7,519 bases of DNA from Planctomycetota bacterium (GTDB lineage: Bacteria > Planctomycetota > UBA1135 > GCA-002686595), in assembly GCA_011524785.1 (NCBI GenBank), contig WTJQ01000324.1, forward strand, positions 1 through 7,519. Direction: 5' to 3'. The translations under genes and the position numbers were made by a program. Of this stretch, positions 1-6,139 are shown piece by piece; within the stretch, counting starts at the first letter, position 1; each line of letters opens with the position of its first letter. The notes beneath the pieces were generated by a model, which made no database searches, was not told the DNA's origin, and was given only the letters and a program-made list of their open reading frames with translations.

Positions 1-1019
1 GGGGGCTCGAGCGGGCTGCAGAACCTCCCGCGCCACGCGGTCGTCACGGCGGACGCCACGACGGTCGCCCGCTGACGCAGCTCGAAGCGTGCGAGGGTGC
101 CGCTGGTGAAGGTCCACCAGGCAACGGCGGTCCCAAGACCGTCGGCCGCGAGGTCGACGGCGGTCACGACCTCGCTGGTGGGCCGCGTGACGACGATCCC
201 AGGGACCCAGCCCGCCGGACCGTCCCGGAGAATGACCAGCTGGCCGATGGCCCCGAGGGCCACCCGGTCCCCGGCGGGCGCGATGTCCAGGGCGCTGAGG
301 GCGGCCGTGAGCGCTTGGTGGTGGACCAGCTGGCCCGAGGCGTCGAGCAGGTAGAGGTCGAGGCCGGCCGCCACCGCGACGAGGGAGCCGTCCTCGGCGA
401 CGGCGAGCTGGGAGAGAGCGAGCCCGGGCAGGTCGAGCTGAGCGCGCGGCACGCCGGTCGCACCATCCAGGAGCTCGAGGCGCACCGTGCCGGCGTACAG
501 GTCGTGCGCCGCGGCGACCACCAGGTCGCCCGCGGCGTCGGTGGCGAGACGAGGCTCCGCCGTGCCAGCCGCGGGGAGGGTGCGCTCCCACTGCGCCTGC
601 AGCTGACCACTCCGGGCCGCGTCGGCGGCGGAATGGGCGAGCACACGCGCGGAGGTGAGTCCCGGCGCGCTGGCAGGCTCCTGCACGATCCCGAAGAGGG
701 CCGTGCCCTCGCGGGCCGCGATCGTCCGACTCCCGAGGGCCGCGGAAGGCGTCTGGGCGTCGACGAAGCGCGCGGGGGAGCCCTCCTGCCGGGCCACGTC
801 GAGGGCCATCCAGCGGGCGTCCTGACCAGCGGCGCTGGCCCAGACGAGGCTCTCATCGGCCGCGAAGTGGACGTCCCGGGGCAGCCAGGCCTCGAGAGGA
901 GCGGGGCTCTGGACCCAGCGCTGCCCCTGGGTGAAGGGGTCCTGGGCGTGGGCGGAGGAGCCGAGGAGGCTGGCGGTGGACAGGGTCAGCGCCAGGAGGC
1001 GCGAGGCGGCGGTGGGCAT
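1..1019 (-). CDS. Secreted beta-propeller-like protein, N-terminal part (runs off left edge)
   Basis: The minus-strand frame from the ATG at 1019 stays open for 339 codons to the window edge; I read it codon by codon and found no stop. It begins with a clear signal peptide: a short polar start with Arg7, a hydrophobic stretch at about residues 8-20, and a small-residue cleavage site Ala-His-Ala followed by Gln26, so the product should be exported. The mature part repeats a pattern of short beta strands with Asp-Gly, Ala-Gly or Asp-Ala-Ser-Gly turns (for example LDGATG, VAEDGS, LLDASG, IAPAGD, LAADG), typical of WD40/PQQ-like propeller blades. There is no enzymatic motif and I do not recognise the exact family. 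Strong G/C at third codon positions supports this frame over its shadows. No Shine-Dalgarno is visible before the ATG. It is transcribed away from gcvT, so the two promoters are divergent. The C-terminus is missing. Confidence 0.8.
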   Translation of the reverse strand, partial: MPTAASRLLALTLSTASLLGSSAHAQDPFTQGQRWVQSPAPLEAWLPRDVHFAADESLVWASAAGQDARWMALDVARQEGSPARFVDAQTPSAALGSRTIAAREGTALFGIVQEPASAPGLTSARVLAHSAADAARSGQLQAQWERTLPAAGTAEPRLATDAAGDLVVAAAHDLYAGTVRLELLDGATGVPRAQLDLPGLALSQLAVAEDGSLVAVAAGLDLYLLDASGQLVHHQALTAALSALDIAPAGDRVALGAIGQLVILRDGPAGWVPGIVVTRPTSEVVTAVDLAADGLGTAVAWWTFTSGTLARFELRQRATVVASAVTTAWRGRFCSPLEP

Positions 1020-1278
1020 GGACGGCGGTGTTGCGGGTGGGCACGGCGCGGAGCGGCGTGCCGGGGCGCTGCGGAGTGACGGTGCGGTGCGGTTGCACTG
1101 CCGCGGCGGGAACACCGAACGCTATCCCTGTCCCGCGCACCGGGCCGGGAGCAGCGGCGAGCCCGGGCCTCCGTGCCTCGGACGGGGACGGATCGCGGTC
1201 CATCGAGGCAGGACGGACCGCCGCAGGGGCCGGTCCCCGGCGCCTGAATTCGCCCTGGGGCCCCGGGCGGGCCTGCGC
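1020..1278. other. Divergent intergenic region, no gene seen
   Basis: This GC-rich stretch lies between the start of the secreted protein gene (minus) and the candidate gcvT promoter (plus). Open frames run through it on both strands, but they lack start context, recognisable domains and consistent codon bias, and they overlap each other. I found no convincing minus-strand promoter with good hexamers. The self-complementary octamer GGGGCCCC at 1257-1264 is the only local symmetry I noticed. Confidence 0.5.
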
Positions 1279-1284
1279 TAGAAT
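1279..1284 (+). promoter_or_regulatory. Candidate -10 element for the gcv operon
   Basis: TAGAAT matches the sigma-70 -10 consensus at five of six positions and is one of very few A/T-rich patches nearby. A start about seven bases downstream would fall near 1291, just before the glycine riboswitch begins, which is where a leader promoter should be. No good -35 hexamer lies at the usual spacing; the best nearby patch, around 1246-1254 (GAATTCGCC), is too far upstream. The call rests on position and the -10 match only. Confidence 0.4.
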
Positions 1285-1300
1285 CCCGGCCCCCGTCGAC

Positions 1301-1401
1301 CCGGGGAGAGATCGGCCCTCGAGGCCGGCGCCGAAGGGGCAAGCGCCACGCGCGTGAAACTCTCAGGCAAAGCGGACCCGGGTCGCAGCAGGCTCTCTGG
1401 A
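1301..1401 (+). ncRNA. Glycine riboswitch, single aptamer (gcvT leader)
   Basis: The conserved glycine-aptamer landmarks occur in order: GGGGAGAG at 1303-1310 (5' strand of P1), GCCGAAGGGGCAAGC at 1330-1344, the signature GAAACTCTCAGGCAAA at 1356-1371 followed by GCGGAC, and CTCTCTGGA at 1393-1401 (3' strand of P1). This is the standard pattern of the family (Rfam gcvT/glycine element), which binds glycine and controls glycine cleavage genes. It lies directly upstream of gcvT, the classic location. Only one copy of the signature core is present, so this is a singlet, not the common tandem arrangement. A GTG inside the signature opens the gcvT frame at 1354, but that extension is riboswitch RNA, not protein. 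Confidence 0.96.
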
Positions 1402-1455
1402 CGCGCCGCCCGCCGGGCAACGCGCGAACAGGGGCGCGGAGCCCCCTCCAGAGCC
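1402..1455 (+). promoter_or_regulatory. Riboswitch expression platform, probably translational
   Basis: The 54 bases between the aptamer and the gcvT ATG contain a hairpin (GGGGC 1431-1435, loop GCGGA, GCCCC 1441-1445) and the segment TCCAGAG at 1447-1453. That segment is a perfect seven-base complement of CTCTGGA at 1395-1401, the 3' strand of aptamer helix P1, so the two pairings exclude each other. There is no U-run after the hairpin, so a transcription terminator is unlikely. I infer that without glycine the anti-P1 helix covers the bases just before the start codon, and that glycine binding stabilises P1 and frees them. No strong Shine-Dalgarno is present; GGAG at 1438-1441 is too far from the ATG to be a good one. 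Confidence 0.55.
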
Positions 1456-2553
1456 ATGCGACACACCCCGCTCCACGATCTCCACGAGCGCCTCGGCGCG
1501 CGCATGGTCGAGTTCGGCGGCTGGCACATGCCGGTCCAGTACGGTCCCATCCTCGACGAGGTCCGCTGCGTGCGCGAGCGCGTGGGGCTGTTCGACCTCA
1601 GCCACATGGGGCGTCTCCGCTTCACCGGCCCCGACCGGGTGCAGGCGCTGGACCGCGTGCTGACCTCCTACGTCGGGCGCATCCCGACGGACGCCATCCG
1701 CTACGGGCTGCTCTGCCGTGAGGACGGCAACCCGCTCGACGACGTGCTCGTCTACAAGGGTGAGGACGACGTGTTCATGGTCGTCAACGCGGCCAATCAC
1801 GACCGCGACCTCGCCTGGCTCCGCGAGCGGTGCGAGGGCATGGACGTCACCATCGAGGACCAGACGGAGGAGCTGGCGATGCTCGCGCTCCAGGGCCAGG
1901 CCTCCCAGGACACGCTCCAGGCCTGCGTCGAGGGCCTCGACCTGTCCACGGTCGGCTACTACCGCTCGGGCTTCGGCACCCTCTGCGGCATGCCGGGAGT
2001 GCGGGTGAGCCGGACCGGGTACACGGGCGAGGACGGCTTCGAGCTCTACTTCCCCGCCGGCGAGGCCGAGCGCGTCTGGGAGGAGCTGACGCGGGCCGGG
2101 GCTGACCACGGGCTGCAGCCCATCGGGCTCGGCGCGCGCGACACCCTGCGCCTCGAGGCGGGCATGCCGCTCTACGGGCACGAGATCGACGAGGAGCACA
2201 ACCCGATCGAGGCCGGCCTCTCGTTCGGCGTCTCCTTCCACGAGGACAAGGGCGACTGGATCGGCCGGCAGGCCCTCCAGGCCGCGAAGGAGGCCCCCAC
2301 GCGCGTGCTCGTCGGCATCGTCACGGACGGCAAGCGCGCGCCGCGCCAGGGCTATCCCATCGTCCACGGGGACGAGGTCGTCGGGCAGGTCTGCTCCGGC
2401 GCGGTCTCCCCCACCCTCGACAAGAACATCGGGACGGCGTACGTCCCGGTCGCCCTCGCCACCGCGGGGACGGCCGTGGAGATGGACCTGCGCGGCAAGC
2501 GCCAGGCCTGCACCGTCACCGACCTTCCCTTCTATTCACGCACCCGTAAGTGA
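1456..2553 (+). CDS. gcvT: Glycine cleavage system T protein (aminomethyltransferase)
   Basis: GcvT takes the aminomethyl group from lipoylated H protein and, with tetrahydrofolate, releases ammonia and forms 5,10-methylene-tetrahydrofolate in the cytosol. The 365-residue product matches the usual length (about 364 in E. coli). Family landmarks are present: the N-terminal TPLHDLHERLGARMVEFGGW, GLFDLSHMG at about 44-52, LDDVLVY at 94-100 with the folate-side Asp pair, a VVNAANHDRDL segment, SRTGYTGEDGFELYF, and GLGARDTLRLEAGMPLYGHE. The usual ALQGP motif reads ALQGQ, a minor change. The ATG at 1456 is chosen because homology to GcvT begins there; the frame is open upstream to a GTG at 1354, but that stretch is the riboswitch. 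It is the first gene of a plus-strand operon, with gcvH following at once, and is almost certainly controlled by glycine through the leader. Confidence 0.97.
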   Translation: MRHTPLHDLHERLGARMVEFGGWHMPVQYGPILDEVRCVRERVGLFDLSHMGRLRFTGPDRVQALDRVLTSYVGRIPTDAIRYGLLCREDGNPLDDVLVYKGEDDVFMVVNAANHDRDLAWLRERCEGMDVTIEDQTEELAMLALQGQASQDTLQACVEGLDLSTVGYYRSGFGTLCGMPGVRVSRTGYTGEDGFELYFPAGEAERVWEELTRAGADHGLQPIGLGARDTLRLEAGMPLYGHEIDEEHNPIEAGLSFGVSFHEDKGDWIGRQALQAAKEAPTRVLVGIVTDGKRAPRQGYPIVHGDEVVGQVCSGAVSPTLDKNIGTAYVPVALATAGTAVEMDLRGKRQACTVTDLPFYSRTRK

Positions 2554-2561
2554 GCACAGCC

Positions 2562-2957
2562 ATGCGCCCCGAAGACCGCCGCTACGCATCCTCCCACGAG
2601 TGGGCCAAGCAGGATGGGGACACCATCCTGATCGGCATCACCGACTTCGCCATCGACGAGCTCTGCAACGGCAACATCGATGACCTCGTGTACTGCGACC
2701 TGCCCGAGGCTGGGCGCCAGGTCGACGCCGGGGAGACCTTCGGCGAGATCGAGTCGGTGAAGGCCGTCTCGGACCTGCTCTCGCCGGTCGCCGGGGAGAT
2801 CGTCGAGGTCAACCCGACCGTCGAGGAGCACCTCGAGGCCATGGCCAAGGACCCCTGGGGCAAGGGCTGGATGATCCGCATCAAGCCCGCCTCCACCGAC
2901 CTGTCGCACCTGATGGATGCGGCGGCGTACGAGGAGCACATCGCCACGCCGCACTGA
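2562..2957 (+). CDS. gcvH: Glycine cleavage system H protein (lipoyl carrier)
   Basis: GcvH carries the glycine-derived aminomethyl group on a lipoyl arm between the P, T and L proteins. The 131-residue product has the full family pattern: RYASSHEW near the N-terminus, IGITDFAIDEL, YCDLPEAG, and GEIESVKAVSDLLSPVAGEIVE, in which Lys67 of ESVKAVSD is the lipoylation site. DPWGKGWMIRIK at the end of the lipoyl fold is also typical. I chose the ATG at 2562 because AAGTGAG at 2548-2554 is an acceptable ribosome site seven bases upstream. The alternative is a GTG at 2550 that overlaps the gcvT stop (GTGA) and adds four residues; it would give tight translational coupling and cannot be excluded. Its modifying enzyme is probably the next gene. 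Confidence 0.96.
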   Translation: MRPEDRRYASSHEWAKQDGDTILIGITDFAIDELCNGNIDDLVYCDLPEAGRQVDAGETFGEIESVKAVSDLLSPVAGEIVEVNPTVEEHLEAMAKDPWGKGWMIRIKPASTDLSHLMDAAAYEEHIATPH

Positions 2958-2972
2958 GCGGCCCCGCAGCAC

Positions 2973-2996
2973 GACGCCCCCCGGAGCGGGGGCGTC
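2973..2996 (+). repeat. Strong hairpin between gcvH and the ligase gene
   Basis: GACGCCCCC (2973-2981) and GGGGGCGTC (2988-2996) form a perfect nine-pair stem with a six-base loop, CGGAGC. It begins 15 bases after the gcvH stop and ends ten bases before the ligase ATG. No T-run follows, so it is not a textbook intrinsic terminator. It may partly attenuate transcription or protect the 3' end of the gcvTH message, or hold down ligase expression relative to gcvT and gcvH. Confidence 0.6.
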
Positions 2997-3006
2997 CCGA
3001 TCGCCC

Positions 3007-3732
3007 ATGAGCGCCTGGCGTCTCATCACCACCTGGGGCGCCAGCCCCGAGTTCAACATGGGGCTGGACGAGGCGCTCCTCCTGCAGGGCGAGCAGCCGA
3101 CCGTGCGGCTCTACACCTGGGCGCCGGACACCCTGAGCCTCGGGTGGTTCCAACGCCTCGACGAGGTGCCAGGAGCCGATCGGGCCAGTCGCCGGGTCCG
3201 CAGGCTGACTGGCGGCGGGGCGATCCACCACCAGCACGAGCTCACCTTCTCCCTCACGGCGCCCGTCGGGCTCGCTCCCTACGACGGCACCGTCCCCGAG
3301 AGCTACGAGCGCGTGCACGCGGCGATCGTGAAGGCCCTGGCCGCGGTGGGGCTCGACGCGAGGCTGCGCGGGGACGACCCGCTCACCTCGGACGCCGAGG
3401 CCACGGGGATGTGCTTCCACCACTCGACCCCGCTGGACATCGCCTGGGGCGGTGCGAAGGGCGTGGGCTCCGCCCAGCGCCGGCGCGGTGGACGCGTCCT
3501 CCACCACGGCTCCATCAAGCTGGGGACGACCAGCCTGGAGGGCCCGATCGCGACCTTCGAGGCCGCTTCCCAGCAGGTCACCCCGGTCGAGTTCGGCCCC
3601 CACCTGCTGCGAGGGTTCGAGCAGGAGCTCGGCCTCGAGCTCCGGCCCGGCGTCCCCTCCCCCGCGGAGCGCGCCTGCGCCGAGCAGCTGGGCGCGCGCT
3701 ACACGACCGAGTCCTGGGTCGCCCAGCGCTGA
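3007..3732 (+). CDS. Lipoate-protein ligase A family protein, probable LipM-like octanoyltransferase
   Basis: This is a 241-residue single-domain member of the BPL/LplA/LipB fold, which attaches lipoate or octanoate to lipoyl-domain proteins such as GcvH. Visible motifs are RRLTGGGAIHH at 65-75 (the acyl-adenylate binding loop of the family, normally RRxSGGGAVxHD) and AKGVGSAQRRRGG at 150-162 with the conserved Lys151, then LHHGSIKL. It lacks the C-terminal accessory domain of E. coli LplA. Cys136 lies in a CF motif 15 residues before Lys151, the spacing I recall for the acyl-accepting cysteine of Bacillus LipM, so an octanoyl-ACP:GcvH transferase is more likely than an ATP-dependent ligase. 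The ATG at 3007 is chosen because family similarity begins there; the frame is open further upstream across the intergenic hairpin. No Shine-Dalgarno is clear. Following gcvH in the same operon supports GcvH as substrate. Confidence 0.88.
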   Translation: MSAWRLITTWGASPEFNMGLDEALLLQGEQPTVRLYTWAPDTLSLGWFQRLDEVPGADRASRRVRRLTGGGAIHHQHELTFSLTAPVGLAPYDGTVPESYERVHAAIVKALAAVGLDARLRGDDPLTSDAEATGMCFHHSTPLDIAWGGAKGVGSAQRRRGGRVLHHGSIKLGTTSLEGPIATFEAASQQVTPVEFGPHLLRGFEQELGLELRPGVPSPAERACAEQLGARYTTESWVAQR

Positions 3733-3761
3733 GGGCCCGAGCGGGGAGGCCCTGAACGAAG

Positions 3762-3787
3762 AAGGCGCCCCACGAGGAGGCGCCTTT
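3762..3787. terminator. Likely bidirectional intrinsic terminator
   Basis: AAGGCGCC (3762-3769) and GGCGCCTT (3779-3786) form an eight-pair stem with a nine-base loop. The plus strand ends in TTT at 3785-3787, and the minus strand leaves the stem as CTTCTTCG. It sits between the convergent gcv operon and tRNA-Gln, so it can stop both. A smaller hairpin just upstream (AGGGCC 3732-3737, GGCCCT 3748-3753) overlaps the end of the ligase stop codon and may help on the plus strand. The short T-runs make efficiency uncertain. Confidence 0.7.
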
Positions 3788-3792
3788 GGAGG

Positions 3793-3867
3793 TGGTTACC
3801 CCGCCAGGACTCGAACCTGGAACGACTGGACCAAAACCAGTTGTGTTGCCGATTACACCACGGGGTA
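3793..3867 (-). tRNA. tRNA-Gln (anticodon UUG)
   Basis: The minus strand folds as a complete tRNA: acceptor TACCCCG (3867-3861) with CGGGGTA (3803-3797), D stem GTGT/ACAC, anticodon stem ACTGG/CCAGT enclosing the loop TTTTGGT, and T arm CCAGG-TTCGAGT-CCTGG. The loop gives anticodon UUG (3834-3832), reading CAA glutamine codons. U1-A72 is typical of tRNA-Gln. The discriminator is A, and CCA is encoded (3795-3793). It lies 58 bases downstream of cinA on the same strand, and its 3' end faces the terminator at 3762-3787. TATCCT (3885-3880) could be its own -10 element, but no good -35 is seen, so read-through from cinA is equally possible. Confidence 0.97.
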
Positions 3868-3925
3868 ACAGCGGCGGAGAGGATAGCGCCCAGGGCCCCG
3901 GGGGGCGAGCCCGCGGGGACCGTTT

Positions 3926-5203
3926 TCAGGCCCCTGGAGGGGCCGGCAGGCGCCCCTGGAGGGCCTTCAGCCCCAGGACCAGCGCGTGCGCGGTCGCCCA
4001 GTCACGGACGGCGGTGCGCCCCGCGCGCCCCGGCCACGTCCGCGAGCCGGTCCAGGTGCGGCCAGCGAAGCGCACTCCGAAGCAGACCAGCCCCACGGGC
4101 TTCTCCGAGGTGCCGCCTCCGGGCCCGGCGATGCCGCTCGTCGCCAGTCCCAGGTCGGCTCCCGTGGCCCGCACCACGCCCTCCGCCATGGCCCCGGCCA
4201 CCTCCTCGCTGACGGCGCCATGGGCCTCGAGGAGCTCGTCCGCTACGGACAGCCGGGCCCGCTTGGCCGCGTTGGAGTAGGTGACGAAGGACTCCGCGAG
4301 GACGGCACTGGAGCCGGGAACGGCGGTGAGGGCGCCCGCGACCAGGCCGCCCGTGCAGGACTCCGCGCAGGCCACCTCGAGGCCCCGCGCCGCGAGCTCC
4401 GTCACGAGGGCCTCCTCCGGGGTCGGGCACTCCTCACTGAAGATCCACGGCGCGAAGCGCTCCCGGAAGGCCAGCGCCACGGGCTCGAGGACGCGGGCCG
4501 CCTCGGACTCGTCCGCGCCCCTCGCGACGAGGCGCGCGGTGAGGAGGCCGCGGGCGACCGTCACGCCAACCAGCGGGTTCGCGCCGCGCTCCAACCAGGC
4601 CCCGGCGTCGTCCGAGAACTGACTCTCCGAGAGGCCCTGGAGGTGGAACCGCTGCTCGACCCGCGCCTCGGCTTGCGGCAGCTCGGCGCGGACGCCGGCC
4701 CCGATCCCCTGCTCCCACATGGCGCGCAGCTCGGAGGGCGGTCCGGGGAGCACCCGTACGGCAGCCCCGCCCACCGGGACCTGGAAGCCCGGGGCAGTTC
4801 CCACTGGGTTGGGCAGGACGGTCGCACCGCGCGGCACGAGCGCCTGTCGTGCGTTCGATGCCGGCATGGCCCGGTCGTGGGCGCGGTACCACGCGCTGAC
4901 CTGCGCCAGCGCGTCGGGGTCCTCGACCAGCTCGCGACCGGCGGCGCGCGCGACCGCGTGGCGCGTCACGTCGTCGAGGGTCGGTCCCAGGCCGCCGGTG
5001 ACGAACACGAGCTCGGCCCGCGTCGCCAGCCGCTGCACGGCCGTGGCGATCGCCTCCTCATCGTCCCCGACCACCGCGACCTCGACCACGGGGACGCCCA
5101 GGGCGAGGAGCTCGCGTGCTAGGAAGGGCGCGTTGAGATCGGGGTGCTTGCCCGCGAGCAGCTCGTCCCCGACCGAACAGAGGGCCGCACGGGGTCCGCT
5201 CAA
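3926..5203 (-). CDS. cinA: CinA: N-terminal MoeA/MogA-like domain plus C-terminal NMN amidohydrolase (PncC) domain
   Basis: CinA proteins join a COG1058 domain, reported to have ADP-ribose pyrophosphatase activity, to a C-terminal PncC domain that deamidates nicotinamide mononucleotide in pyridine-nucleotide recycling. At 425 residues the length is normal. The N-terminal domain shows SVGDELLAGK (10-19), TGGLGPTLDDVT (69-80), PNPVGTAPGF (131-140) and LPGPPSEL (152-159). The C-terminal domain shows ESCTGG (281-286), PGSS (296-299), VTYSNAAK (307-314), GAVSEEVAGAMAEGV and SGIAGPGGG. Ser299, Tyr309 and Lys314 match the spacing I recall for the PncC catalytic residues. The start is TTG at 5203, overlapping the tatC stop (TTGA), because family similarity starts there and no in-frame ATG occurs before residue 113. 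The frame is open further upstream, but that part is tatC read out of frame. The overlap implies translational coupling with tatC. Confidence 0.95.
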   Translation of the reverse strand: MSGPRAALCSVGDELLAGKHPDLNAPFLARELLALGVPVVEVAVVGDDEEAIATAVQRLATRAELVFVTGGLGPTLDDVTRHAVARAAGRELVEDPDALAQVSAWYRAHDRAMPASNARQALVPRGATVLPNPVGTAPGFQVPVGGAAVRVLPGPPSELRAMWEQGIGAGVRAELPQAEARVEQRFHLQGLSESQFSDDAGAWLERGANPLVGVTVARGLLTARLVARGADESEAARVLEPVALAFRERFAPWIFSEECPTPEEALVTELAARGLEVACAESCTGGLVAGALTAVPGSSAVLAESFVTYSNAAKRARLSVADELLEAHGAVSEEVAGAMAEGVVRATGADLGLATSGIAGPGGGTSEKPVGLVCFGVRFAGRTWTGSRTWPGRAGRTAVRDWATAHALVLGLKALQGRLPAPPGA

Positions 5204-6126
5204 GGCGCGGCGTTCGCAACGGCACCGCCGTCGCGCTCCTGCGGGGTCGTGAGACGCGCCACCCAGATGCCGACCTCGTAGAGGATGATGATCGGCCCGG
5301 CCATGAGCATCTGCGTCACGGGGTCGGGCGGGGTGATGATCGCCGCGAGGACGAGGGCCCCGACGATCGTGTGTCGCCGGTACTCCGCCCAGAACCCAGG
5401 CCCCACGAGGCCCAGCTTCGTCAGGGCCATCATGATCACGGGCAGCTGGAACACCGCCCCCATCGCGAGCGCGAGGCCCTTCAGGAAGCCCAGGTAGTGG
5501 TCCGCCGTCTGCGCCGTGACCGCCAGCGTCTCGAGCTCGATGTCGTCGATGCCGAGGAAGTAGAGCGCGTACGGGACCATGACCCGGTACCCGAAGCCCA
5601 CGCCGCCCAGGAAGAGCAGCATGGAGACCGGAACGCTCCGGTACACGACGCGGCGCTCGTTGCGATAGAGCCCCGCAGCGATGAAGCCCCACATCTGCCA
5701 GAGCATGAAGGGCGCGGCCACGAACACGGCGAGCCAGAAGCACACGCGCAGGCGCAGCACGAAGCCCTGGTCGGACGTGAAGTTCAGCAGGCGGTCGTCA
5801 CTCCGCAGGCGGTCGACCAGGACGCGACGCTCGGGGTAGCCGGGCTCGAAGTACTCGAGGGGATCGAGCGGCGCGCCGGCCTCCTCGGCCGCCTCCAGCT
5901 TCCCCTCGAAGTGCTCGGCCCGCGCCGCGTTGAGCATCTCCATCGCCTGGCGATGGGGCGCCTGGATCATCCCGAAGGCCTCGAAGCGCCACGAGTAGAT
6001 GGCCACGAAGGCGATCGCGAGGACGACCACGCTCTTGAACAGCCGGCCGCGCAGCTCCTGGAGGTGATCCCCCAGGGACATGCGCGTGGCCTCCATCTCG
6101 GACTCGTCTTCGGGCAGGACGACCAT
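5200..6126 (-). CDS. tatC: Twin-arginine translocase subunit TatC
   Basis: TatC is the multi-spanning receptor that recognises twin-arginine signal peptides and, with TatA/TatB-type partners, exports folded proteins. The 308-residue product has SLGDHLQELRGRLF (17-30), YRNERR (154-159), FQLPV (226-230) and TPPDP (265-269), all TatC landmarks, and about six membrane segments (near 32-45, 124-143, 163-185, 212-236, 254-266, 272-291). The first extracytoplasmic loop (about 50-122) is much longer than in E. coli TatC, consistent with planctomycete-type TatC. The position usually Glu in E. coli (FEVP) is Gln227. The ATG at 6126 is the longest choice; ATG 6081 (Met16) has a better ribosome site, GGAGG at 6094-6090 with an eight-base gap, and starts exactly at the conserved segment, so it may be the true start. 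The gene overlaps cinA by four bases. No tatA or tatB gene is in the window. Confidence 0.95.
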   Translation of the reverse strand: MVVLPEDESEMEATRMSLGDHLQELRGRLFKSVVVLAIAFVAIYSWRFEAFGMIQAPHRQAMEMLNAARAEHFEGKLEAAEEAGAPLDPLEYFEPGYPERRVLVDRLRSDDRLLNFTSDQGFVLRLRVCFWLAVFVAAPFMLWQMWGFIAAGLYRNERRVVYRSVPVSMLLFLGGVGFGYRVMVPYALYFLGIDDIELETLAVTAQTADHYLGFLKGLALAMGAVFQLPVIMMALTKLGLVGPGFWAEYRRHTIVGALVLAAIITPPDPVTQMLMAGPIIILYEVGIWVARLTTPQERDGGAVANAAP

Positions 6127-6139
6127 GGCACCTACGGCA

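Noticed and set aside
164..856. Closed minus-strand frame of 230 codons
   Set aside because: It is out of frame with the signal-peptide-bearing gene on the same strand; its product is rich in Arg, Pro and Ser with no domain, as expected of a shadow in GC-rich DNA.
315..1079. Plus-strand frame of 254 codons
   Set aside because: It is antisense to the secreted-protein gene and has Gly/Arg/Glu-rich composition and no recognisable motif.
1354..1455. N-terminal extension of gcvT from the GTG at 1354
   Set aside because: These bases are the conserved glycine-riboswitch core and expression platform; GcvT similarity begins at the ATG at 1456.
1402..1455. Second glycine aptamer (tandem riboswitch)
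   Set aside because: The segment lacks the GCCGAAGG and GAAACTCTCAGGCAAA core sequences and is too short for a full aptamer.
1363..2367. Minus-strand frame of 334 codons opposite gcvT
   Set aside because: It is antisense to a certain gene; its Val/Glu/Arg/His-rich product is typical of a complementary frame in GC-rich coding DNA.
2881..3603. Minus-strand frame of 240 codons opposite the ligase gene
   Set aside because: It is antisense to a recognised family member and has no motifs.
3929..3944. GGCCCC/GGGGCC hairpin near the cinA stop as a terminator
   Set aside because: Nearly all of it lies within the cinA coding end, it has a six-pair stem and no T-run, and such short GC palindromes are frequent by chance at this base composition.
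3986..5122. Plus-strand frame of 378 codons opposite cinA
   Set aside because: CinA on the minus strand is certain from its conserved motifs; the opposite frame has no domain and shadow-like composition.
5204..5743. A 180-residue N-terminal extension (fusion) of CinA
   Set aside because: This part is tatC read in another frame. CinA similarity begins right at the TTG at 5203, and tatC in its own frame is clearly conserved.
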